Source: Roseomonas nitratireducens (GTDB lineage Bacteria; Pseudomonadota; Alphaproteobacteria; Acetobacterales; Acetobacteraceae). From it: 64,000 bases of DNA. Where the stretch lies: positions 1-64,000 of the forward strand of contig NZ_JAGIYZ010000012.1 in the NCBI RefSeq assembly GCF_017813355.1. The letters run 5' to 3'. Below, piece after piece: positions 16,551 through 23,374 of this stretch. A program made the position numbers and the translations under genes. The notes below the pieces were generated by a model that saw only the letters and a program-made list of their open reading frames with translations, was not told where the DNA came from and made no database searches. Every line of letters begins with the position of its first letter. The stretch's first letter is position 1.

Positions 16551-16573
16551 CGCGCCGTAGGTGTCCTCGAAGC
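16522..16573 (+). terminator. 52-bp palindrome with the manC stop codon in its loop
   Basis: The left arm (16522-16546) is coding sequence for the last eight codons of manC. The right arm (16550-16573) is its reverse complement except for one bulged G at 16539. That gives about 24 base pairs with a 3-base apex. The TAG stop (16548-16550) lies at the tip. The stem is followed by gtcttggttt, a weak T-rich tail. In RNA it would be an exceptionally stable hairpin immediately at translation termination. Confidence 0.85.
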
Positions 16574-16590
16574 TGAGTCTTGGTTTGACC

Positions 16591-17018
16591 CTCAGACGGC
16601 GGGCGGCGGCCGTCCGGCCGCCTTGCCTTCGCGCCGTGGAATGTCGCGCCCGGCGCGGCTGACGGTCTGGGCGCGGTCGCGCTTCGCGCTCGCGGATCGC
16701 GGCAGGGCCGCGATCCGTTTTCGTTGTCCCTCAGACGGCGGGCGGCGGCCGTCCGGCCGCCTTGCCTTCGCGCCGTGGAATGTCGCGCCGGGCGCGGCTG
16801 ACGGCCTGGGCACGGTCGCGCTTCGCGCTCGCGGATCGCGGCAGGGCCGCGATCCGTTTTCGTTGTCCCTCAGACGGCGGGCGGCGGCCGTCCGGCCGCC
16901 TTGCCTTCGCGCCGTGGAATGTCGCGCCGGGCGCGGCTGACGGTCTGGGCGCGGTCGCGCTTCGCGCTCGCGGATCGCGGCAGGGCCGCGATCCGTCTTG
17001 CTCGGCTCTCAGACGGCG
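16591..17018 (+). repeat. Hairpin repeat array 2 (three units, exactly 139 bp)
   Basis: Units start ctcagacggcg at 16591, 16730 and 16869, and a partial fourth starts at 17008: an exact 139-bp period with near-identical units. Each has hairpin H2 near its start (ggcggccg-tc-cggccgcc) and hairpin H1 near its end (cggatcgcggc-agg-gccgcgatccg, at 16693-16717, 16832-16856 and 16971-16995), the first two followed by tttt. The array fills the gap between manC and the HicA-like gene and lies sense-side downstream of manC. The lack of variation among units implies recent expansion or conversion. Confidence 0.95.
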
Positions 17019-17109
17019 CCCGGCGCCCCGATCCTTGATCCGGCGCAAGGCGCCCGCCCGCAAGGCGCGGACAATGGCGGCCACGGACCCACGGCACGAA
17101 AGGCCCGCC

Positions 17110-17373
17110 ATGAACCATCGCCACCGCAAGGTGCTCCACGCGCTCTTCGCCCACCCCGTCAGCGCGAACATCGACCCCAAGGCCGTGCACGCGGTCTTCG
17201 AGGAACTGGGTGCCGAGGTCAGCCACAACGGCTCCGGCCGCGTCGCGGTCAACCTCAACGGCAAGGCGCACGCCTTCCACGACGCGCATCACAGCCTGTC
17301 CAAGGACGAGGTCGTCGCGATCCGCCACTTCCTGACCGAGGCCGGCGTCGACCCGACCGCCTACCCGGCCTGA
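17110..17373 (+). CDS. Small HicA-like (dsRBD-fold) protein
   Basis: 87 residues. The pattern KVLHALFAHPVSANIDPKAV--VFEELGAEV, a GSGRVAVNLNG strand pair, and a C-terminal helix with DEVVAIRHFLTEAGVDP resembles small proteins that databases often group with HicA-type mRNA-interferase folds. The catalytic His of HicA toxins would be expected on a strand near H54-H60. No HicB antitoxin gene is adjacent, so a toxin role is not supported. A GAAAGG ribosome site precedes ATG 17110. No signal peptide. Confidence 0.6.
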   Translation: MNHRHRKVLHALFAHPVSANIDPKAVHAVFEELGAEVSHNGSGRVAVNLNGKAHAFHDAHHSLSKDEVVAIRHFLTEAGVDPTAYPA

Positions 17374-17473
17374 GCCACGGCGCGCGGGCGGCTTTGCCGC
17401 CCGCCGCTTCCCATGCCTATCCTCCGCCCCAAGGCCGCCCTCGCCGGCGGCCGCACAGGAGGATGACGGACCG

Positions 17474-18454
17474 ATGACCCTACCCCGCCGCGCCCTGTTG
17501 GGCGCCGCCGGCGCCGCAGCACTCGCCCCCCCCGCCCGCGCCCAGACGCGCTGGCAGATGGCGACCCCCTATGCCGACGGCAATTTCCACACCCGCAACA
17601 TCCGCACCTTCGTGCAGGAGGTCGAGCAGGCCTCCGGCGGGCGGCTCGCGGTGCAGATCCATTCGAACGGCGCGCTGCTGCGCATGCCCGAGATCAAGCG
17701 CGGCGTGCAGACCGGCCAGGTGCAGCTGGGCGAGATCCTGCTGACCGCCTACGCAAACGAGGACCCGCTGTTCGATGCGGACGCGCTGCCGCAGCTCGTC
17801 ACCAACTTCCAGCAAGCCAAGCGCCTGTCCGACCTGCAGAAGCCCTTCATCGAGGCGCGCTTCGCCCGGCAGGGGCTGAGCCTGCTCTACATGGTGCCGT
17901 GGCCGCCCGCGGGGCTTTACGCGCAGCAGGCGGTCACCAGCCTCGAGCAGCTGCGCGGCCAGCGTTTCCGCACCTTCTCGCCCATGACGAACCGCTTCGC
18001 GCAGCTGATCGGCGCGCAGCCCACGCTGGTGCAGGCGGCCGAACTCGCCCAGGCCTTCGCGACCGGCGTCGTGCAGGCGCAGATCACCTCCGCCGCGACC
18101 GGGGTCGACACCCAGGCCTGGGATTACGCGCGGGTGTTCACGCCGCTCGGCTTCTCGATGACGAAGAACGCCGTGCTGGTCTCCCGTCGCGCGCTGGAAG
18201 GGCTGCCGGCCGACCTGCAGCAGGCGATTCGCGCGGCCGCCGCACGCGCGGAGACGCGCGGCTACGAACTCGCCGAGCAGGCGACCCGGGAGACGGAAGC
18301 AACGCTCGCGCAGCGTGGCATGCAAGTGGGCCCGCCTTCCCAGCAGCTGCTCGACGACCTCACCCGCGTCGGCCGCGCCATGGCCGATGAATGGGCGCAG
18401 CGCGCCGGAGAGGACGGGCGGCGGCTGCTCGAACAGTATCGCGCGGCAGGCTGA
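17474..18454 (+). CDS. dctP: TRAP transporter binding protein DctP, first of a tandem pair
   Basis: 326 residues with a signal peptide cut near residue 23 (ARAQ-TRW). The mature protein has the DctP fold. SGGRLAVQIHSNGALLRMPEIKRG-like motifs lie near 52-75. LRGQRFRTFSPMTNRFAQ (about 160-175) contains the conserved Arg that grips the substrate carboxylate. A strong AGGAGG precedes. The next gene encodes a close paralogue with long identical stretches (for example DGNFHTRN, LLRMPEIKRG, SAATGVD). The permeases dctQ and dctM follow. Ligand unknown. Confidence 0.9.
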   Translation: MTLPRRALLGAAGAAALAPPARAQTRWQMATPYADGNFHTRNIRTFVQEVEQASGGRLAVQIHSNGALLRMPEIKRGVQTGQVQLGEILLTAYANEDPLFDADALPQLVTNFQQAKRLSDLQKPFIEARFARQGLSLLYMVPWPPAGLYAQQAVTSLEQLRGQRFRTFSPMTNRFAQLIGAQPTLVQAAELAQAFATGVVQAQITSAATGVDTQAWDYARVFTPLGFSMTKNAVLVSRRALEGLPADLQQAIRAAAARAETRGYELAEQATRETEATLAQRGMQVGPPSQQLLDDLTRVGRAMADEWAQRAGEDGRRLLEQYRAAG

Positions 18455-18625
18455 CCCGGCGCGAATCCGGGCGGCTGCGCATCGCGCGGGCAGATCCGGC
18501 CCGGCCGGCCCAGGATGGATGCATCCGGAGGGCCGGCGGGGAGCGCCCTCGCGCCCGTACCCCTTGCGCCCTGCCTCCACCGGTGCCGAAAATGCGGGCA
18601 TAAGATCGAACAAAAGGGGCTTCGC

Positions 18626-19624
18626 ATGACCAGCATCACCCGCCGCACGCTGCTCGCGGCCACGGGCGGCCTCGCAGCCGCCGCCATCGCCGGGCGCGAC
18701 GCCGTCGCGCAGACCCGCTGGCAGGTCGCCACGCCCTACCCGGATGGCAACTTCCACACACGCAACATGCGCGCCTTCGTGGAGGAAGTGCAGACCGCCT
18801 CCGGCGGGCGGCTGCAGATCCAGGTCCATTCCAACGCGTCGCTGCTGCGCATGCCCGAAATCAAGCGCGGCGCGCAGACCGGCCAGGTGCAGATCGGCGA
18901 GATCCTCCTCTCGGCCTATGGCAACGAGGACCCGTTCTTCGAGGTCGACAGCGTACCGCAGTTGGTCACCAGCACGGATCAGGCACGCAAGCTCGCGGAA
19001 CTTCAGCGCAGCTACGTAGAGGCGCGCTTCCAGCGCCAGGGCCTCTCGCTGCTCTATTGGGTGCCGTGGCCCCCCTCGGGCCTGTACACCAACACGCCGG
19101 TCGAGAGCGTAGACACGCTGCGCGGGCTCAAGATGCGGACCTTCAACGCGCTGACGAACCGCTTCGCGACGCTGAGCGGCGCGACGCCGACGCTCGTGCA
19201 GCAGGCGGAAGTGCCGCAGGCCTTCGCGACCGGCGTGGTCAATGCCATGGTCACCTCGGCCGCTACGGGTGTCGACGTGCAGGCATGGGATTTCTGCCGA
19301 TTCTTCACACCGATCGGCTTCACCCGGACGAAGAACGCTATCTTCGTCCAAGCGCGCGCCTTCCAGGGACTGCCGGCCGACCTCCAAGCCGCGGTCCGCG
19401 CGGCGGCCGCCACGGCCGAGGCCCGCGGCTGGGCGGCATCGGACACCGAGACGGTTAACCAGCAGAACATCCTGGCGCAGCGCGGCATGACAGTCGGCAC
19501 GCCCACACCTGCGCTGATGCAGGGCCTCGCACGCATCGGCGCGACGCAGGCCGATGAATGGGTGGCCAAGGCAGGCGACGAGGGCAAGCGCCTGATCGAC
19601 GCCTATCGCGCCGCCATAGCCTGA
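18626..19624 (+). CDS. dctP: TRAP transporter binding protein DctP, second of a tandem pair
   Basis: 332 residues with a signal peptide ending near DAVAQ-TRW. It is alignable end to end with the preceding DctP without large gaps, and about three residues in five look identical by eye. The Arg motif LRGLKMRTFNALTNRF is kept. Differences cluster in the pocket regions (for example YWVPWPPSGLYTNTPVES versus YMVPWPPAGLYAQQAVTS), consistent with altered ligand preference. An AAAAGGGG ribosome site precedes ATG 18626. Both receptors probably share the single DctQ-DctM pair downstream. Confidence 0.9.
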   Translation: MTSITRRTLLAATGGLAAAAIAGRDAVAQTRWQVATPYPDGNFHTRNMRAFVEEVQTASGGRLQIQVHSNASLLRMPEIKRGAQTGQVQIGEILLSAYGNEDPFFEVDSVPQLVTSTDQARKLAELQRSYVEARFQRQGLSLLYWVPWPPSGLYTNTPVESVDTLRGLKMRTFNALTNRFATLSGATPTLVQQAEVPQAFATGVVNAMVTSAATGVDVQAWDFCRFFTPIGFTRTKNAIFVQARAFQGLPADLQAAVRAAAATAEARGWAASDTETVNQQNILAQRGMTVGTPTPALMQGLARIGATQADEWVAKAGDEGKRLIDAYRAAIA

Positions 19625-19701
19625 CGCAGTCCGGGGGGGCCGCCCGCCCCTCCGGCCCTTCCAAGGAACACCCTTCGCATGTCGTATCGGGGCCCGCCCG
19701 C

Positions 19702-20241
19702 ATGAACGCGCTGCGACGCGCGCTCGACGCGCTCTATCTTCTCGGCGGGATCGCGGGCGGCATCGCGCTCGCCGCGATCGGCGCCATCATCGCGACGCAG
19801 GTGATCGGCCGACAGTTCGGCGCGACCGTGCTCGGCGCGGACGACCTGACCGCCTTCTCGGTCGCGGCATCGGCTACGCTTCCGCTGGCCTACGCCTTCC
19901 GGCACGGGGCGCATATCCGCGTCGACCTCATCATCGGGCGGCTGTCGGGCGCGCCGCGCTTCGTGATGGAGACAGTGGCCGTCGGCGTTTCGGCCGCACT
20001 CTGCGCCTTCTTCGCTTACGCCATGCTCGACCTCGCCTTCGACAGCTTCGAGTTCGAGGACGTGGCGCAGGGCTCGGTCGCCTGGAAGCTCTGGGTGCCG
20101 CAGGGGATGGTCGGCACGGGCGTCGCCATCTTCGCGATCTGCTTGATCGACGATCTCGTCGTTCATCTCACGGGCGGCGTGCCGTCCTACCGCCGCGCGG
20201 CGGAGATGTCCGCGCTCGAACGCGCGGCGGAGGAAGTGTGA
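19702..20241 (+). CDS. dctQ: TRAP transporter small permease DctQ
   Basis: 179 residues with four membrane segments (about 8-35, 48-66, 88-110, 130-150). The DctQ pattern is VIGRQFGATVLGADDLTAFSV followed by AYAFRHGAHIRVDL. The R-H--H-RVD element between segments 2 and 3 is the family's hallmark. The stop overlaps the dctM start (TGATG), so stoichiometric translation is expected. It binds DctM in the inner membrane. Confidence 0.92.
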   Translation: MNALRRALDALYLLGGIAGGIALAAIGAIIATQVIGRQFGATVLGADDLTAFSVAASATLPLAYAFRHGAHIRVDLIIGRLSGAPRFVMETVAVGVSAALCAFFAYAMLDLAFDSFEFEDVAQGSVAWKLWVPQGMVGTGVAIFAICLIDDLVVHLTGGVPSYRRAAEMSALERAAEEV

Positions 20242-21572
20242 TGGAATTTGCCCAGACCGAAGCCGGGATGCTGTTGCTCGGCCTTCTGTTCGTCTTCCTC
20301 GGCCTCGGCATATGGATCGGGCTCGCGCTCGCGCTGGTGGGGCTGGTCGGCGTCGTCGTGCTGCCCATCCTAATCCCGGCCATGCCATCGATGCCGCCCG
20401 AGAAGGTGATGGGCACGGCGATCTGGCAGTCGCTCGCATCCTGGACGCTCGCCGCGCTGCCGCTGTTCATCTGGATGGGGGAAATCCTGTTCCGCACGCG
20501 GCTGTCGGAAGACATGTTCCGCGGCCTCGCCCCCTGGGTGCAGCGCCTGCCGGGGCGGCTGATGCATGTGAACGTGATCGGCTGCGGCATCTTCGCCGCC
20601 GTCTCGGGCAGTTCGGCGGCGACAGCGGCGACGATCGGCAAGATGTCGCTGCCCGCCCTGACGCAGCGCGGCTACCACGTGCCGATGGCAGTGGGTTCGC
20701 TGGCCGGCGCGGGCACGCTCGGCCTGCTGATTCCGCCTTCGATCGTCATGATCGTCTATGGCGTGGCGGCCGAGGTCTCGATCGTGCGGCTTTTCATCGC
20801 CGGCGTGATCCCGGGGATCATGCTGATGGTCCTGTTCAGCGGCTACATCGCGGTCTGGTCGCTGATGAACCCGACCCTGACGCCGCCGGCCGACCCGCCC
20901 ATGCCCTTCATGAAGAAGGTGCGGGAAAGCGGGCAGCTGATCCCCGTCGTGCTGCTGATCGCCTTCGTCATGGGCAGCATCTATCTCGGCTGGGCGACGG
21001 CGACGGAAGCGGCGGTGTTCGGCGTGGTGGGCGCGCTCGCGCTGTCGGCCTGGGGCGGGTCGCTGTCCTGGAAATCCTTCGCCGACAGCCTGATGGGCGC
21101 GGTGCGGCTGTCGTGCATGATCAACCTGATCCTGGCGGGCGCTGCCTTCCTCACGCAGGCCATGGCCTATTCCGGCATTCCCGCCGCGATGGCCGCCTGG
21201 GTCGGTGCGCAGGGTTTCAGCCCCTTCATGATCATCGCCTGCCTGACGGTGATCTACCTGATCCTGGGCTGCTTCATCGACGGCATCAGCATGATCGTGC
21301 TGACCGTGTCGGTGGTGCTGCCGATCATCGCGAGCACCGGCTTCGACCTCGTGTGGTTCGGCATCTTCATCGTGCTGGTGGTGGAACTCGCGCAGATCAC
21401 CCCGCCCGTGGGGTTCAACCTGTTCGTGCTGCAAGGGCTGACGGGCAAGGGCATCTTCGAGGTGGCGAAGAACACCCTGCCCTTCTTCTTTTTGATGCTG
21501 GTCGCGGTCGCGATCGTCACGGTCTTCCCCGGCGTCGTGACCTGGCTGCCGCAGACGATGCTGGCACGCTGA
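20241..21572 (+). CDS. dctM: TRAP transporter large permease DctM
   Basis: 443 residues from the ATG overlapping the dctQ stop; a GTG one codon earlier is possible. About twelve membrane segments. DctM landmarks: FAAVSGSSAATAATIGKMSLPAL-type motif near 115-135, TLGLLIPPSIVMIVYGV (about 153-170), GCFIDGISMIVLT (about 343) and QITPPVGFNLFVLQG (about 384). It carries the Na+-coupled flux of the receptor-delivered acid. It is the last gene of this operon; the convergent DedA gene ends 27 bp later. Confidence 0.95.
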   Translation: MEFAQTEAGMLLLGLLFVFLGLGIWIGLALALVGLVGVVVLPILIPAMPSMPPEKVMGTAIWQSLASWTLAALPLFIWMGEILFRTRLSEDMFRGLAPWVQRLPGRLMHVNVIGCGIFAAVSGSSAATAATIGKMSLPALTQRGYHVPMAVGSLAGAGTLGLLIPPSIVMIVYGVAAEVSIVRLFIAGVIPGIMLMVLFSGYIAVWSLMNPTLTPPADPPMPFMKKVRESGQLIPVVLLIAFVMGSIYLGWATATEAAVFGVVGALALSAWGGSLSWKSFADSLMGAVRLSCMINLILAGAAFLTQAMAYSGIPAAMAAWVGAQGFSPFMIIACLTVIYLILGCFIDGISMIVLTVSVVLPIIASTGFDLVWFGIFIVLVVELAQITPPVGFNLFVLQGLTGKGIFEVAKNTLPFFFLMLVAVAIVTVFPGVVTWLPQTMLAR

Positions 21573-21599
21573 AGAGCGCGCGCGGCGCCGGGCGCCTGT

Positions 21600-22172
21600 T
21601 CAGCCCGAGGCGCGCGCCGCCGCCTTCTCCCGCGCCCGGATGCGGAAGTGGCGGATGACGAAGAAGGCCAGCGCGCAGAGCGCGATGCCGCAGATCGTCC
21701 AGAACAGCCGCTCCACGCCGAGCCATGCGCCCAGGAACCAGCCCGCCGCGACGAAGGACCCGGCCCAAAGGCCGGCCGCGATGAAGTTCAGCACCGCGAA
21801 GCGCGCCCAGTTGTACCCCGCCAGCCCGCAGACCACCGAGGCGACGTTGCGGATGCCATAGAGGAAGCGGAAGGACAGGATGAACAGCGTGCCGTACTGA
21901 TCGAGCAGCCGTTCCGCCTTCTCGACCTTCGGCCGCTGGCCGGGGAAGCGCCGCAGGATCGCCGGGCCGTAGCGGCGGCCGAGGTAGAACCAAGTCTGGT
22001 CGCCGCAATAGGATCCGATCCAGACCGAGGCCATCAGGATCCAGGGGTCGACAAGCCCCACCGTCGCCCCGATCGCGGCGGCGGCAAGTACGAAGGTCTC
22101 ACCCTCAAAGAAAGCCCAGAGCGCCGCCGCCAGATAGGCGAGGTTGCCCCATTCGGCCCAGATTTCGGCCAA
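21600..22172 (-). CDS. DedA-family (VTT domain) membrane protein
   Basis: 190 residues from a TTG at 22172, preceded by AGGGGA at good spacing. The frame remains open to another TTG at 22220. It has the VTT/SNARE-associated core: FFEGETFVLAAAAIGATVG, GSYCGDQTWFYLGRRYG, and RFLYGIRNVASVVCG (the R--YG-R element) about 100-115, then three further hydrophobic stretches. DedA proteins are inner-membrane phospholipid or proton-linked transporters needed for envelope integrity. It is convergent with dctM. The start choice is uncertain. Confidence 0.85.
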   Translation of the reverse strand: MAEIWAEWGNLAYLAAALWAFFEGETFVLAAAAIGATVGLVDPWILMASVWIGSYCGDQTWFYLGRRYGPAILRRFPGQRPKVEKAERLLDQYGTLFILSFRFLYGIRNVASVVCGLAGYNWARFAVLNFIAAGLWAGSFVAAGWFLGAWLGVERLFWTICGIALCALAFFVIRHFRIRAREKAAARASG

Positions 22173-22238
22173 TCTCGGAAGTCCCCTGCTGTGGGGGGAG
22201 ACTGCCCGATCCGCGACCAAAGTGGAATGGGCTGCGCG

Positions 22239-22646
22239 CTACTTCCCCGGCGTGGGCCAGTCCGGCCGCTCGAAGCGCTGCACTTCCAGCGTGTAGCCGG
22301 CCGGATCGCGGAAGAAGAAGGAGGTGACGCGGTAGGTCGCCGAATAGGCCGGCGGGGCCGGGACCTCGACGCCCTTCTCCTTCAGCTTCTCGTACCAGCC
22401 TTCCACGTCCTGGTGGACGAAGGTGACGACGGTCCCGCCCTCGACCCGCGGATTGTCCGAGGCGCGCGGCGCCCTGGCGCGGCAGACGCCGATGAAGCCG
22501 CGCCCGCCGGGTGCGGCCGCGTAGATGCGGCAGAACCCCTGGTCCTGCGCGAGATGGAGGCCGAGCACCTCCTCATAGAAGCGCCAGGAGGCTTCCGGCT
22601 TCTCGGCGTAGAGGAAGGTGATCTGTTGCTGGAAGGGCGTGGACAT
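22239..22646 (-). CDS. VOC-family (glyoxalase/bleomycin-resistance fold) protein
   Basis: 135 residues. Two beta-alpha-beta-beta-beta modules: [22 protein letters not shown] at the start, [12 protein letters not shown], then a second half with [22 protein letters not shown] and [17 protein letters not shown]. The final Glu in YTLEVQRF is a usual metal ligand; the first-position His ligand is not obvious. Function could be a dioxygenase, isomerase or resistance protein; none can be chosen. The ATG at 22646 follows the family start. Confidence 0.85.
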   Translation of the reverse strand: MSTPFQQQITFLYAEKPEASWRFYEEVLGLHLAQDQGFCRIYAAAPGGRGFIGVCRARAPRASDNPRVEGGTVVTFVHQDVEGWYEKLKEKGVEVPAPPAYSATYRVTSFFFRDPAGYTLEVQRFERPDWPTPGK

Positions 22647-22858
22647 GGGGCGAAATCTGTCGCGTCCGCGCGCAATTGCCAACGGCCTGGGCACGGATGG
22701 CGCGATCACAGCCGCGCGGATGCGCGGCGAAAGGCGCAATTCTGCGTGACCGTGCAACCGCCGCCGCCGCTCGTTCCCGGCTGGCAATGCATTCGCGAAC
22801 GCGTGATTATCGCATGCTTGGCCATCGAATGGCCGATTGCGGAAAGGGGAGACAAGGC

Positions 22859-23356
22859 ATGAGCGACCTCGCGAACAAGATCGGCGGCAAGATCCCGATC
22901 AAGGAGCCCGCCTGGCTGAAGGAATTCAAGACCTTCATCATGCGCGGCAACGTCATCGACCTCGCCGTGGGCGTCGTCATCGGCGCCGCCTTCACCGCCA
23001 TCGTCAGTTCGGTGGTCGAGGACCTGATCAACCCCATCGTCGGCATCCTGATGGGCGGGATCGACTTCTCGAACCTGTTCATCGTGCTGTTCGGCGAACG
23101 CCGCGCCTCGCTCGACATGACGCGCCAGGGCGGCGCCTCGGTGCTCGCGATCGGCGCCTTCCTCAACGCGGTGATCAAGTTCCTGATCGTCGGCTTCGCG
23201 GTGTTCTGGCTGGTCAAGATCCTCAACCGCCTGCAGGCCGCCAAGCCCGCCGAGCCCGCCCCGCCCCCCGGTCCCACGCCGACCGAGGCGCTGCTGGCCG
23301 AGATCCGCGACGAGCTGCGCCGCCAGCGCGGCGGGGCGCCCTCGGCGAACCCCTGA
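22859..23356 (+). CDS. mscL: Large-conductance mechanosensitive channel
   Basis: 165 residues. The N-terminal helix is followed by [36 protein letters not shown], the MscL first transmembrane segment with the pore-lining pattern, then a periplasmic loop, the second segment (about 97-122, [24 protein letters not shown]) and a C-terminal bundle helix ([14 protein letters not shown]). It opens under membrane tension to release solutes on osmotic downshock. The N-terminus is about ten residues longer than in E. coli. A GGGGAGACAAGG region precedes the start. Confidence 0.97.
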   Translation: MSDLANKIGGKIPIKEPAWLKEFKTFIMRGNVIDLAVGVVIGAAFTAIVSSVVEDLINPIVGILMGGIDFSNLFIVLFGERRASLDMTRQGGASVLAIGAFLNAVIKFLIVGFAVFWLVKILNRLQAAKPAEPAPPPGPTPTEALLAEIRDELRRQRGGAPSANP

Positions 23357-23374
23357 CGCCAGCCGGGCCGCGGT

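Noticed and set aside
16623-16940. Protein-coding frames inside the hairpin repeats (also at 34300-34640 and 500-920)
   Set aside because: They are repetitive Arg/Ala translations of the repeat unit with no start signal. Continuity follows from the 139-bp unit and high GC.
16591-17018. CRISPR array
   Set aside because: The units are 139 bp with no unique spacers, and the whole unit including the supposed spacer repeats. No cas genes are present.
17110-17373. Toxin-antitoxin pair
   Set aside because: The small protein is HicA-like in outline, but no antitoxin gene is adjacent. Neighbours are a repeat array and a TRAP operon.
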